Notes: a model not told the origin generated them from the letters alone. Positions 32,077-42,959 are shown, numbered from the stretch's first letter. The stretch: DNA of 64,000 nt from Sphingomonas canadensis (GCF_026013525.1 NZ_JAPDRA010000010.1:106589-170588); one strand, 5' to 3'. Made by a program: numbers and translations.

Positions 32077-32312
32077 AGAACAAGCTTAGCGACCTGAACA
32101 ACCACCTCTTTGCTCAGCTCGAGCGGCTGTCGGAGGAGGGGCTGACGGCGGAGCAGATCGACGCCGAGGTCAAGCGTACCGACGCGATCGTCGCAGTCTC
32201 CGACCAGATCATCGACAATGCGCGTATCACGCTGCAGGGGATCAAGCTGCTCGCCGAGCACGGCGACAGGTTCAAGCCGCAACTCACCATGATCGGCGGC
32301 CCGGTGTCGTGA
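32073..32312 (+). CDS. Small helical phage protein
   Basis: A 79-residue helical protein with ATGA upstream and GTGA downstream. It contains LNNHLFAQLERLSEEGLTAE and AVSDQIIDNARITLQGIKLL, a type seen in early regions of other phages. Its role is unknown. Confidence 0.7.
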   Translation: MKNKLSDLNNHLFAQLERLSEEGLTAEQIDAEVKRTDAIVAVSDQIIDNARITLQGIKLLAEHGDRFKPQLTMIGGPVS

Positions 32313-32956
32313 AGGGGCGGCAGATCCGCTACTCCGCCGAGGAACTCGCCTGGATCGAGGAGAACCGCGAGTTTTCACGGCGCGAGCTGCACCGGCTGTT
32401 CGTGATGTTCTTCGGCCGCACCGACGTCACCGTTGATCACATCAAGGCGCTGTGTAGCCGCCGCGGCTGGGCAACAGGACGCGACGGGCGTTTCCTGCCG
32501 GGCCAAGCACCTCACAACAAGGGCAAGCCGCACCCCACCCGCGGCCGCGCCTCGGAGACCCAGTTCAAGAAGGGCCAGTTGCCGCACAACACCCGGTATC
32601 TGGGTCACGAGCGCATCTCGAAAGATGGCTATGTTGAGATTAGCGTTAGCGAGACCAATCCCCACACCGGGTACGAGCGCCGATATGTGCTCAAGCATCG
32701 CTGGCTGTGGGAGCAGGCCAATGGACCCCTTCCAAAGGGGCATTGCCTGAAATCCCTCGACGGCGACAAGACCAACACCGATCCGTCGAACTGGATCGCG
32801 ATCCCGCGCGCGCTCCTGCCGCGCCTGGGTGGCCGTTTCGGTCGCGACTACGACAACGCCCCTGCTGAGCTGAAGCCGGCGATCCTGGCCGTCGCGCAGC
32901 TCGAGCATGCCGCGCGCGAACGCAAGCGCTCACGGAATGGCGAGATGGCCGCATGA
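32309..32956 (+). CDS. HNH-type endonuclease, homing-like
   Basis: A 215-residue protein starting at GTG 32309 (GTGA overlap). An N-terminal HTH-like part with RRELHRLFVMFFGRTDVTVD is followed by Lys/His-rich NUMOD-like segments and an HNH_3-like core with YVLKHRWLWEQANGPLPKGH and KTNTDPSNWIAI. Such proteins are often selfish or assist phage DNA processing. The HNH is less complete in cysteines than the terminase-linked one. Confidence 0.8.
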   Translation: MKGRQIRYSAEELAWIEENREFSRRELHRLFVMFFGRTDVTVDHIKALCSRRGWATGRDGRFLPGQAPHNKGKPHPTRGRASETQFKKGQLPHNTRYLGHERISKDGYVEISVSETNPHTGYERRYVLKHRWLWEQANGPLPKGHCLKSLDGDKTNTDPSNWIAIPRALLPRLGGRFGRDYDNAPAELKPAILAVAQLEHAARERKRSRNGEMAA

Positions 32957-33312
32957 GCGCCCGCGACGATTGGGCGCCAGGCGATCTCGCCGTCTGCGTC
33001 GCCGATCCCGGCGACTGGTCGCCGCTTTCCGGCGCGGGCGAGCCGGGGCCGCGGCCGGTGCGCGGCCAGGTGTTTCGCGTTGTCGCAATCGTGCCCTTCG
33101 CCTGGCGGCCGCGCGGATGGCTCCGGCGCTGGCGGCACGGGGTGGCGCTGTGCCTGCGCGGCAAGCCTGCGCACCGCGCCTGGGATGCCGCCGGCTTTCG
33201 CAAGATCCGCCCGGCCGACCCGCGCTTTGCCCGCCAGCTGCGCGAGCGACTCTCCCCGGGCGCCCCAGCCCGGCCAGTCAACACCCCGACTTTTGAGTCA
33301 GGAGCCGCATGA
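32953..33312 (+). CDS. Early phage protein of unknown function
   Basis: A 119-residue protein with ATGA overlaps at both ends. It contains WAPGDLAVCVADPGDWSPLS and a beta-rich middle with GQVFRVVAIVPFAW, then a basic end with AGFRKIRPADPRFARQL. No known family. Confidence 0.6.
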   Translation: MSARDDWAPGDLAVCVADPGDWSPLSGAGEPGPRPVRGQVFRVVAIVPFAWRPRGWLRRWRHGVALCLRGKPAHRAWDAAGFRKIRPADPRFARQLRERLSPGAPARPVNTPTFESGAA

Positions 33313-33662
33313 TCGACCAATTCTCCCGCTTCGCCGGATCCTATCGCGATCTCGCGCGCGTCTCCGATGCCGTGCTCGGCGTGATCCAGCAGGGCCGCGC
33401 CGATCTCTCGCTACGCCAGATCGCGATCCTTCTGACGCTGGTGCTCGATCCCGGCCCGCACACCGTTCGCGGCCTGGCCGCGCGGCTGTGCGTCTGCAAG
33501 CCGGTGATCACGCGCGCGCTCAACCGCCTCGGCGAGCTGGGCTTCGCCGCCCGCGAGATGGACCCGCGCGACAAGCGCAACCGGATGGTCTCGATCCAGC
33601 CCGCCGGCGCCGACTGGCTGGCGGCTCTGTTCGACCTGCAGGCGGAGGGTGCCGCGGGATGA
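33309..33662 (+). CDS. MarR-like winged-helix regulator
   Basis: A 117-residue protein with the MarR pattern: LRQIAILLTLVLDPGPHTVR, then helix-turn-helix GLAARLCVCKPVITRALNRL and the wing with MDPRDKRNRMVSIQ. It lies directly before the HerA-like ATPase, with which it overlaps by ATGA. It may regulate the end of the early operon. Confidence 0.8.
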   Translation: MIDQFSRFAGSYRDLARVSDAVLGVIQQGRADLSLRQIAILLTLVLDPGPHTVRGLAARLCVCKPVITRALNRLGELGFAAREMDPRDKRNRMVSIQPAGADWLAALFDLQAEGAAG

Positions 33663-35380
33663 ACGACGCGCCAGGCATTCTCGGCACGTGCGCCGATGGC
33701 AGTTCGCTTCGCGTCGATCTCGACGGCCTGATCGGCCAGCACCTGCTGGCGATCGCCAATTCGGGCGGCGGAAAATCGAGCCTCGTTCGCCGCCTGCTCG
33801 AAACCACCTACGGTCGCGTTCAGCACATCGTGCTCGATCCCGAGGATCAGCTTTACACGCTGCGCGAGCGGTTCGGCTACGTCATCGCCGGCGGCGCGGA
33901 TGATGATGTCCCCGTCTCTATTTCGGGCGGCGGCGAACTCGCGCACGCCGCGTTGCGCCATAATTTCTCGCTCATCGTGAAGCTCAACGATCTCGGCGAA
34001 TCCGCGGAAGAATACATCGACGGATTTCTGAGGGGCCTCATGTCCGCGCCGCCTGAACTGTGGCGGCCGACCCTGGTGGTGATCGATGAGCTGCAGCTGT
34101 TCGCGCCCGTGCGCGGCAAGACCGAGGCGACCGGTGCGATTATGGATCTGCTTCGGCGCGGCCGGAAACGCGGTTTCACCTTCGTCGGCGCCAGCCTGGC
34201 GATCACCGAGGTCAATCCGCGCCTGCGCGGCCTGGTGAACAACTGGCTGCTCGGCCGCAGCGGACAGACCCTCGATCGATCGACGATGGCGGCGCAGCTC
34301 GGCTTCAACCCGAGAGTCGGCCGCGAGCGCATGGGCGGAATCGAGCCGCGCCACTTCTGGGGCGTGGGCCCGGCGATCGCGGCCGAGCCGGTGCTGTTCC
34401 GCGTCCGCGACGTCGAGACGACGCCGGTGCGTTCTGGGGAGGCAGCCCTCCCCACGCCGCCGGCGCCCGAGGCGCTGCGCGAGATCCTGCAGGCGCTCGC
34501 CGCGCTCGAGGATCGTCCCGGCGCTCCCGCCGATCCGGACATCCCAACGAGCGGCGAGCAGGCTGTTGGAGCGCATGCCGCCGCCGCGGATCGGAGAATT
34601 GCGGAGCTGGAAGCTGAGAATGCGGGCCTGATCGCAGAGCTTGGCGCGCTTCGCGGGATTGACGCGGAGTGCGAGCGCTACGCCAACGGCCACCTGCTGC
34701 TCGAGGAAATCGTTTCGCGGCTTCAGACGGGAAGGCCGCTGCCGGCGTGGGCGGACTTCTACAAATTCTGCCAGGCTGGCGCCGCTGATGAGACGCCGCC
34801 TGCGCCGCCGCCACCAGCAAAGCCGCCCGCGCCGCCGCCACCAGCAAAGCCGCCCGCGCCGAAGGACGCTGCGCCGCGCGTGGCCCAGCCGGGCAATGCG
34901 CAATCGCCGCTCAACCGTACCGCGCAGGAAATCGCGGCGCTGCTGCGCGCGATCGCGCCGGACGGCATGCGCTGGAACGATCTGTTGTTGATGCTCGGTC
35001 GAAGGCCCGGCTCCGGCGATTCCTGGGCGGCGCGCAAGGCTCTCCTGGATTCCGGCCTGATGTCCGCGGGCGATGAATGCTTCGCCACCAACGCGCTGCT
35101 CGAGCGCGAGGAATTTTCCTACGCGATGATCCCAGGCCCGGAAGAGCTGCGCGATCTGTGGACAGGCAAGCTGCGCGGCGCGGCACCGGATATCCTTCGC
35201 GAGATCTGCGCCAACGGGGAAGGATCGGCGAAGGAAATCGCTGCCCGCCTCGGCCGGAGCCCGGGAAGCGGCTGGTGGTTCAAGGGCCTGAAGGATCTCC
35301 GGTCGACCAACCTGGTGCACGACGTCGAAGGTCGGCTGCGCCTCCACGAATTTCTGCGCTGTGATGGCGGCGCCCAGTGA
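33659..35380 (+). CDS. HerA/FtsK-like (DUF87) ATPase
   Basis: A 573-residue protein. Walker A is NSGGGKSS (residues 34-41), Walker B LVVIDEL (139-145), with an Arg-rich finger region RRGRKRGFTFVGASLAITEV. This is the fold of HerA/VirB4/FtsK-type DNA pumps. Residues about 290-350 are coiled coil; a Pro/Ala/Lys linker with two 27-bp repeats sits near 380-405; the C-terminal 170 residues have two winged-helix-like parts. It could move or process DNA. No partner nuclease (NurA) is seen. It overlaps both neighbours by four bases. Confidence 0.8.
   Translation: MNDAPGILGTCADGSSLRVDLDGLIGQHLLAIANSGGGKSSLVRRLLETTYGRVQHIVLDPEDQLYTLRERFGYVIAGGADDDVPVSISGGGELAHAALRHNFSLIVKLNDLGESAEEYIDGFLRGLMSAPPELWRPTLVVIDELQLFAPVRGKTEATGAIMDLLRRGRKRGFTFVGASLAITEVNPRLRGLVNNWLLGRSGQTLDRSTMAAQLGFNPRVGRERMGGIEPRHFWGVGPAIAAEPVLFRVRDVETTPVRSGEAALPTPPAPEALREILQALAALEDRPGAPADPDIPTSGEQAVGAHAAAADRRIAELEAENAGLIAELGALRGIDAECERYANGHLLLEEIVSRLQTGRPLPAWADFYKFCQAGAADETPPAPPPPAKPPAPPPPAKPPAPKDAAPRVAQPGNAQSPLNRTAQEIAALLRAIAPDGMRWNDLLLMLGRRPGSGDSWAARKALLDSGLMSAGDECFATNALLEREEFSYAMIPGPEELRDLWTGKLRGAAPDILREICANGEGSAKEIAARLGRSPGSGWWFKGLKDLRSTNLVHDVEGRLRLHEFLRCDGGAQ
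34802..34855. repeat. Two tandem 27-bp proline/lysine repeats
   Basis: Bases 34802-34828 and 34829-34855 are identical and encode APPPPAKPP twice in the linker of the ATPase. The length may vary between isolates. Confidence 0.9.
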
Positions 35381-35589
35381 AAAGCAGCCCTACGGATCGC
35401 GCACGAAAATGCTTCGCCGTCGCCAAAAGCGCGACGATCGACGGTGAGCGCGCGGCCGCGCTCGACCGCGGCATGAAGATCCTGGAGAAACACGGTCTTG
35501 ACCCGGATGCTTTCGACATCCCGGGCCGCGAACGGGGAGGTGGACAGCGCGCCTGGCGTGAGCAGTCCTACTCGCGGGACGATTTTTGA
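35377..35589 (+). CDS. DUF2786-like small protein
   Basis: A 70-residue protein starting at GTG 35377 (GTGA with the ATPase stop). The block DRARKCFAVAKSATIDGERA with ALDRGMKILEKHGLDPD resembles DUF2786, a helical domain common in phage and plasmid proteins. No catalytic residue is visible. Confidence 0.65.
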   Translation: MKSSPTDRARKCFAVAKSATIDGERAAALDRGMKILEKHGLDPDAFDIPGRERGGGQRAWREQSYSRDDF

Positions 35590-35593
35590 TCGG

Positions 35594-35896
35594 ATGTGCG
35601 AGGAGATTTTCAGGCGCACACGCGAGCAGGAGTTTCGCTTTCACGCCCGCCGGTCAGGCAAGACGTACACGGACGAGTACTTCACCTGGGGCTTTGACCC
35701 AGGCGCTGAATACGATCCTCGAGGCCCCCGCGAGCATCGCTTGGCCCGCCCACCCGAAGAAACGATCGCACGCGTGATCAAGGCCGTGGTCGAGGCGGCG
35801 CCCCGTGGCTTCGCTGTGGACATGGCGTTCATCAGCGCCCTGCGCGCAGCGGCGATCGCCGGCTGGGAAGCCAGGCACGAAGCCACCTTCACATGA
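35594..35896 (+). CDS. Early phage protein of unknown function
   Basis: A 100-residue protein. The frame is open from 35498, but ATG 35594, five bases after the previous stop, is the best fit to the compact operon; the ribosome binding site is weak. It contains CEEIFRRTREQEFRFHARRS and a helical end with MAFISALRAAAIAGWEARHE. No known family. Confidence 0.5.
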   Translation: MCEEIFRRTREQEFRFHARRSGKTYTDEYFTWGFDPGAEYDPRGPREHRLARPPEETIARVIKAVVEAAPRGFAVDMAFISALRAAAIAGWEARHEATFT

Positions 35897-35916
35897 ACAG
35901 CAAGGAGAGACACGCC

Positions 35917-36177
35917 ATGAGCCGGGCACAGGCCCAGCCGCCCCACCCGACGGGGCGGCTCATTCGCATGCCCGATGCGATCGCCACCACCGGGCTTAGC
36001 CAGGCCACGATCAACCGGCTGGTCCGCCGCGGCGAGTTTCCCCCGAAGGTGCGGCTCAGCGCCGGCGCGATCGGCTGGTGGGAAAGCGAGGTCGAAGCCT
36101 GGAAGGCCTCGCGCCAGCGCTGCCACTCGTCCGGCCCCAGCGCCCCCGGCGGCGGCCGCCGTCCCGCGCCGGGATAG
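35917..36177 (+). CDS. AlpA-like/excisionase-type regulator
   Basis: An 86-residue protein starting at ATG 35917 with AAGGAG nine bases upstream; an ATG at 35893 in an ATGA overlap is the alternative. The helix-turn-helix and wing (IRMPDAIATTGLSQATINRL, RRGEFPPKVRL, IGWWESEVEAWKASR) is the AlpA/MerR-like fold of phage excisionases and regulators. As the last phage gene before the tRNA it may control excision. The integrase it would serve is not in the window. Confidence 0.8.
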   Translation: MSRAQAQPPHPTGRLIRMPDAIATTGLSQATINRLVRRGEFPPKVRLSAGAIGWWESEVEAWKASRQRCHSSGPSAPGGGRRPAPG

Positions 36178-36253
36178 CGCTTCGGGGGCACCCGTGGGGG
36201 CATCCTCCCGACAGCTTTTGCAAGCAAGTACATGATTTCAGCAGGATAGGCGT

Positions 36254-36281
36254 AAATATGAAATCCAACTCAGGGAGCCAG
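36254..36281 (+). other. tRNA-3'-end-like sequence, weak att candidate
   Basis: The bases around AATCCAACTCAGGGAGCCAG resemble the T-stem (CCAAC), acceptor end (TCAGGGA), discriminator G and CCA of a tRNA. The last ten bases nearly match the end of the tRNA-Asn gene 110 bases to the right (GGGAGCCAG). It lies in the 138-base space after the last phage gene, so it may be an att remnant. The match is short. Confidence 0.3.
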
Positions 36282-36315
36282 CCGGCGGACACGCCCCGGC
36301 ATGGCGCGCGCGTGA

Positions 36316-36390
36316 TCCCCGGTAGCTCAGCGGTAGAGCATCCGACTGTTAATCGGACGGTCGCCTGTTCGAATCAGGCCCGGGGAGCCA
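36316..36390 (+). tRNA. tRNA-Asn (GUU)
   Basis: A complete cloverleaf: acceptor TCCCCGG/CCGGGGA, D-arm, anticodon arm TCCGA-CTGTTAA-TCGGA with anticodon GTT, T-arm CGCCTG...CAGGC with TTCGAAT, discriminator G and encoded CCA. It sits between the prophage and the transporter gene, which ends four bases after it on the other strand. Phage integration next to tRNA genes is common, but the prophage lies on the 5' side here. Confidence 0.98.
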
Positions 36391-36394
36391 GTGC

Positions 36395-37792
36395 TCACCG
36401 CATCAGCCTGCCCGCCTGATCGACGATCGTGATCGCGCTGAGCGCGCCGAACAGCAGCACCGCCCATCCCATCGCCGCCAGCCGGTATGGCCGCGGGCGC
36501 AGCGCGGGATCGAGCAGCCGCCCCAGCCGGATCAGCAGGATCGAGTAGAAGAACATCATGAACGCCGCGATGCAGCCCGATACGACCAGCAGCACCAGCG
36601 GCTGATCCAGCCCGCTCGCCAGGATCGCGATCCCGGTGGCGACGATGGCCCACACCAGCATCGCATAGAGGATGCTCTCGTTCCGGGTCTTCAGATAGCT
36701 GGTCCGCAGCACGTCGGCGGCCAGCCGGGCGGTGTAATCGACGATGCCCAGCGCCGCCGCGAACAGCGAAAAGGCCCCCACCGCCCAGAACAGCGTGCCG
36801 AACCAGCCGCCCACGCTCGCGCTCAGCGCCACACCTTCCACGCGCAGGAAGCCGATGTTGTTGGCCAGCCCGCCCTGCCCGCCCAGCGTCGCATGCGCCA
36901 GCAGCGAGGTGAACAGGATCGTGACGAAGCTGATCGCGACGAAGGTGACGAGCTGTTCGGTGTTGGCGAAGCGCCACCAGTCGCGCCAGCGCGCCAGATT
37001 CTCCGCATCGGGCACGAAGCGCCAGCCGGTGCCGGGGGCCGCCTGGGGCTCGCCGGTCAGCGGGCTAACGATGCGCGGGGCGTGGATGCCCATGCCGAAG
37101 CCCTTGTCGCGGATCCAGTTGGACTGGCACAGATTCTGCCCGCCGCCCGCCCCGGCATAGGCCATCGCCCCCATCAGCAGCGGCCAGCCGAGCGCCTCCG
37201 CCGGGATGCGCACGTCGGCCACCAGCGCCGGCGTCTTCCCCCACAGATCGCCGGGAATCGCGAACAGCGCCGCGATCAGGATCAGCGCCAGCACCGCCGC
37301 GACCTTCAGGAACTGGGTGCCCTCCAGCGCGCGATAGACCACAGGCGACAGCGTCAGGATCAGCCCCATCGCGACCAGCATCACGATCGCGATCGTCCGG
37401 GCATCGCCGCCGAACAGATAGGTGGTGAGCGTCGCCGAGCTGAGCATCCAGCCGGGCCACAGGTTCGCGACCAGCGCCAGCGCCGCGAAGAACAGCCCCC
37501 AGTGCCGTCCCAGGCGGCTGAATCCGGTCAGCACCGTCTCTCCGGTGGCGAGCGTGTAGCGCTCGATCTCCATGTTGATGAAGAACTGTGTGATCAGCCC
37601 GACCGCCGCCGCCCAGACGAACACAAGCCCCACCTTGCTGGCGATATAGGGGAACAGGATGAACTCGCCCGAAGCCAGGCCCACGCCCGCTGCGACCACG
37701 CCAGGGCCGATGATCCGCCAGGTCGACGCGGGCGGCGGTGGAAGCTCCGCCACGGCGAATTCATGCAGATTCCCGTCAGCGCTGTCTTCCAT
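36395..37792 (-). CDS. Nramp-superfamily metal transporter, non-canonical motifs
   Basis: A 465-residue protein with about eleven membrane segments, starting at ATG 37792 behind GGGGAGGGG. The topology and region order follow Nramp divalent metal transporters. The TM1 metal-site motif DPGN of classical Nramp is replaced by GLASGEFILFPY and the TM6 motif MPH by GAGGGQNL. This subgroup is found in several bacteria, but its substrate is not known to me. It is convergent with the tRNA and divergent from the purine-salvage operon. Confidence 0.85.
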   Translation of the reverse strand: MEDSADGNLHEFAVAELPPPPASTWRIIGPGVVAAGVGLASGEFILFPYIASKVGLVFVWAAAVGLITQFFINMEIERYTLATGETVLTGFSRLGRHWGLFFAALALVANLWPGWMLSSATLTTYLFGGDARTIAIVMLVAMGLILTLSPVVYRALEGTQFLKVAAVLALILIAALFAIPGDLWGKTPALVADVRIPAEALGWPLLMGAMAYAGAGGGQNLCQSNWIRDKGFGMGIHAPRIVSPLTGEPQAAPGTGWRFVPDAENLARWRDWWRFANTEQLVTFVAISFVTILFTSLLAHATLGGQGGLANNIGFLRVEGVALSASVGGWFGTLFWAVGAFSLFAAALGIVDYTARLAADVLRTSYLKTRNESILYAMLVWAIVATGIAILASGLDQPLVLLVVSGCIAAFMMFFYSILLIRLGRLLDPALRPRPYRLAAMGWAVLLFGALSAITIVDQAGRLMR

Positions 37793-37903
37793 CCATCCCC
37801 TCCCCTGTCGTTGCCGCAGTCTGCGCAGGAGCGGGCACCGCGCGCAAGCTTTCAGGCCGCGCGGCGGCTTGCATCGCCGCGGGCCGCCTGCGATGCTCGC
37901 GCC

Positions 37904-38923
37904 ATGAGCGACGACCTCGACGGCTTCATCGCCGGCCTGCCCAAGGCCGAACTCCACCTTCATATCGAGGGCAGCCTCGAACCGGAGCTGATGTTCGCGC
38001 TGGCCAGCCGCAACGGCGTGGAAATCCCCTTCAAGTCGGTCGAGGAGGTGCGCGCGGCGTATGAATTCTCGAACCTGCAGGATTTCCTGGACATCTATTA
38101 CGCGGGCGCCAACGTGCTGCGCACCGAGGAGGATTTCCGCGATCTGGCGGTGGCCTATTTCGATCGCGCGGCGGCGGACGGGGTGACCCATGCGGAGATA
38201 TTCTTCGATCCGCAGACGCACACCCACCGCGGCATCCCGTTCGGCGTGGCCGCGAACGGCCTGCTGGCGGGCATGGCCGAGGCGGAGGCGAAGCATGGCC
38301 TGACCTCCAAGCTGATCCTCTGCTTCCTGCGTCATCTGGACGAGGACGATGCCTTCCGCACGCTTACCCAGGCACAGCCGTGGATCGATCGGATCGCGGG
38401 CGTGGGGCTGGATTCGTCGGAGGTCGGGCACCCGCCGTCCAAGTTCCAGCGCGTGTTCGACGCGGCCGGGGCGATGGGGCTGAAGCGCGTCGCCCATGCC
38501 GGTGAGGAAGGCCCGCCCGAATATGTGCGCGAAGCGCTGGACCTGCTCCACATCGACCGGCTGGATCATGGCAACCGCAGCCTGGAGGACCCGCAGCTCG
38601 TCACGCGGCTGGCGCGCGGGGGCATGACGCTCACCGTCTGCCCGCTGTCCAATGTGAAGCTCTGCAACGTCGCGTCGATCGACGTCCACCCGATCGACCG
38701 GATGCTGAAGCTGGGCCTGCGCGCCACCGTCAACTCGGACGATCCCGCATATTTCGGCGGCTATATCGGCGATAATTACCGTGCCGTGGCACGGGGGCGC
38801 GGGCTGGGCCGCGACGCCATCGTCACGCTGGCGCGCAACAGCTTCCTGGGATCGTTCCTGGCGGACGATGCGGTGGCGGCGCACCTGGACCGGATCGACA
38901 CCTATTGCGCGGAGGCCCGATGA
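37904..38923 (+). CDS. Adenine/adenosine deaminase
   Basis: A 339-residue metal-dependent hydrolase. It has the zinc ligands HLH in ELHLHIEGSLEPEL (16-29), VAHAGEEGPPEY, a His-containing LDHGNRS and the catalytic Asp pair in TVNSDDPAYFGGY. The HIEGSLEPEL version is typical of the adenine deaminase (Aah1-like) subgroup, but adenosine is possible. It makes hypoxanthine or inosine and is joined by ATGA to a phosphoribosyltransferase, forming a purine-salvage pair. Confidence 0.9.
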   Translation: MSDDLDGFIAGLPKAELHLHIEGSLEPELMFALASRNGVEIPFKSVEEVRAAYEFSNLQDFLDIYYAGANVLRTEEDFRDLAVAYFDRAAADGVTHAEIFFDPQTHTHRGIPFGVAANGLLAGMAEAEAKHGLTSKLILCFLRHLDEDDAFRTLTQAQPWIDRIAGVGLDSSEVGHPPSKFQRVFDAAGAMGLKRVAHAGEEGPPEYVREALDLLHIDRLDHGNRSLEDPQLVTRLARGGMTLTVCPLSNVKLCNVASIDVHPIDRMLKLGLRATVNSDDPAYFGGYIGDNYRAVARGRGLGRDAIVTLARNSFLGSFLADDAVAAHLDRIDTYCAEAR

Positions 38924-39429
38924 TCGTCTTCACCCCTTTCACGCATGAGGAGATGGTCGCCGGCGTCCACGCGATCGCCGCGGCGGCGGCGGACTGGCGG
39001 CCGACGCTGCTGGTCGGCGTGGGCCGCGGCGGGCTGACCCCCGCGGTGTTCCTGTCGCACCGGATGGGCCTTTCGATGGTGTCGATCGATCATTCGACGC
39101 GGATCGCCCAGTTCGGCGAAGAGCTGGTGGCGGTACTGGCCCGGCGCACGCGCGACGGCGACCGGCTGTTGTTCGTCGAGGACATCAACGACAGCGGCAA
39201 GACCATCGGCGAGATTCGCGCGGCGCTGGCGGCCGAGGGCGCGGACATGGGCGCGGTGCGCTTCGCGGTACTGATCGACAACATCCGATCGGCGCAGCGC
39301 GTGGAATACACCCACCGCCAGATCGATCGCGCGGTGACCAAGGACTGGTTCGTCTTCCCCTGGGAGGCGATGGCGCCCAAGGCGGCGCTGGAGGAAGACG
39401 CGATGGAGGTGCCCGAGCGGATCGGATGA
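38920..39429 (+). CDS. Purine phosphoribosyltransferase
   Basis: A 169-residue protein starting at ATG 38920, overlapping the deaminase stop. The PRPP-binding loop is VEDINDSGKT with the usual acidic pair and Gly-Lys-Thr, and the N-terminal part has LLVGVGRGGLTPAVFLSHRM. It is of the xanthine-guanine/hypoxanthine type. With the deaminase it would turn adenine into IMP: adenine to hypoxanthine to IMP. Confidence 0.9.
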   Translation: MIVFTPFTHEEMVAGVHAIAAAAADWRPTLLVGVGRGGLTPAVFLSHRMGLSMVSIDHSTRIAQFGEELVAVLARRTRDGDRLLFVEDINDSGKTIGEIRAALAAEGADMGAVRFAVLIDNIRSAQRVEYTHRQIDRAVTKDWFVFPWEAMAPKAALEEDAMEVPERIG

Positions 39430-39459
39430 TCCGTTCAGGCTCCGTCAATCGCGGACATG

Positions 39460-39480
39460 CAACGGCTCGGCGAGCCGTTG
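39460..39480. other. Perfect 10-bp palindrome after the salvage operon
   Basis: CAACGGCTCG and CGAGCCGTTG pair around a single G. It lies 31 bases after the phosphoribosyltransferase stop. A real hairpin would have 9 pairs and a 3-base loop. There is no U-run, so it could be a terminator without U-run or a protein site. Confidence 0.4.
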
Positions 39481-39541
39481 TGCGGATACCGGGCGCCGGG
39501 TGGCGCGTTGGAACAGGCACACGGAGAAAACCGGAGGAACC

Positions 39542-40123
39542 ATGCCCAAGAGCTTCCTGAAGCGCAGCGGCGCGCTGGCCGCCCTAGCCGCCGGAGCCAT
39601 CGCGCTCGGATCGTGCGCCACGCCCACCCCCTATCAGCCGGCCACCGGCAGCGGATCCTATCGCACCGGCTATTCCGACGAGCAGATCGAGGCCAACCGC
39701 TTCCGCGTCAGCTTCGCCGGCAACAGCCTTACCTCGCGCGAGACGGTGGAGCGCTATCTCCTGTATCGCGCGGCCGAGCTGACGCTGCAGAAGGGCTTCG
39801 ACTATTTCGTGCTCGTCACCCGCGATACGGAGACGAAGACCAACACCTATGTCGATCGCAACTGGGGGCCGAGCTACGGCCCCTGGGGCTATTGGCGGCC
39901 CTATTGGCGCTGGTACCGGCCCAGCTACGGCTGGCGGAGCTGGGACCCGTTCTATGACCCCTGGAACGACGATTTCGACGTGCGCACGGTCAGCCGCTAC
40001 GATGCCGCGGCGGAGATCGTGACGGGCAACGGGCCGAAGCCCACCGACAACGTCCGCGCATTCGACGCGCGCGAGGTGACGAGCCGCCTCGGCCCGTCGA
40101 TCCAGCTTCCCAAGGCCAATTGA
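39542..40123 (+). CDS. CC0125/CC1285-type lipoprotein
   Basis: A 193-residue lipoprotein with GGAGG four bases before the ATG. Signal peptide: MPKSFLKRSGALAALAAGAI then lipobox LGSC (Cys25). The mature part has YRTGYSDEQIEANRFRVSFA and LTSRETVERYLLYRAAELTL, known from a conserved alphaproteobacterial lipoprotein family, and a Trp/Tyr-rich tail. It is likely an outer-membrane component. No enzymatic role is known to me. Confidence 0.85.
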   Translation: MPKSFLKRSGALAALAAGAIALGSCATPTPYQPATGSGSYRTGYSDEQIEANRFRVSFAGNSLTSRETVERYLLYRAAELTLQKGFDYFVLVTRDTETKTNTYVDRNWGPSYGPWGYWRPYWRWYRPSYGWRSWDPFYDPWNDDFDVRTVSRYDAAAEIVTGNGPKPTDNVRAFDAREVTSRLGPSIQLPKAN

Positions 40124-40162
40124 ACCGCCGCCGGGGCGGGCCTGACGGCCCGTCCCGGCGGT
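40124..40162. terminator. Convergent terminator hairpin
   Basis: A GC-rich stem with a small bulge (ACCGCCG...GGGCC / GGCCCGTCCCGGCGGT) separates the converging lipoprotein and secA genes. A U-rich run is short on both strands. It can end transcription from both directions. Confidence 0.65.
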
Positions 40163-40169
40163 CGTTGCT

Positions 40170-42959
<2,790 letters not shown>

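Larger units (their letters stand above)
1..36282. mobile_element. HK97-like siphovirus prophage, left end outside the window
   Basis: A continuous block of phage genes runs from the window start to just before a tRNA-Asn gene. It contains terminase, protease/capsid, portal, connectors, tail tube, tape measure, distal tail genes and a divergent repressor/Cro region. Late genes read leftward from about 23.7 kb and early genes read rightward from about 25.5 kb. No integrase, transposase or lysis gene is visible, so the other end and those functions should lie to the left. Housekeeping genes begin immediately right of the tRNA. The right boundary is inferred from gene content and a weak tRNA-3'-like repeat, not from a proven att pair. 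Confidence 0.92.

Noticed and set aside
1..36282. Search for integrase, transposase, holin and endolysin
   Set aside because: No frame with the expected motifs (tyrosine or serine recombinase, DDE, lysozyme) was found; the NlpC-like tail gene is better explained as part of the tail.
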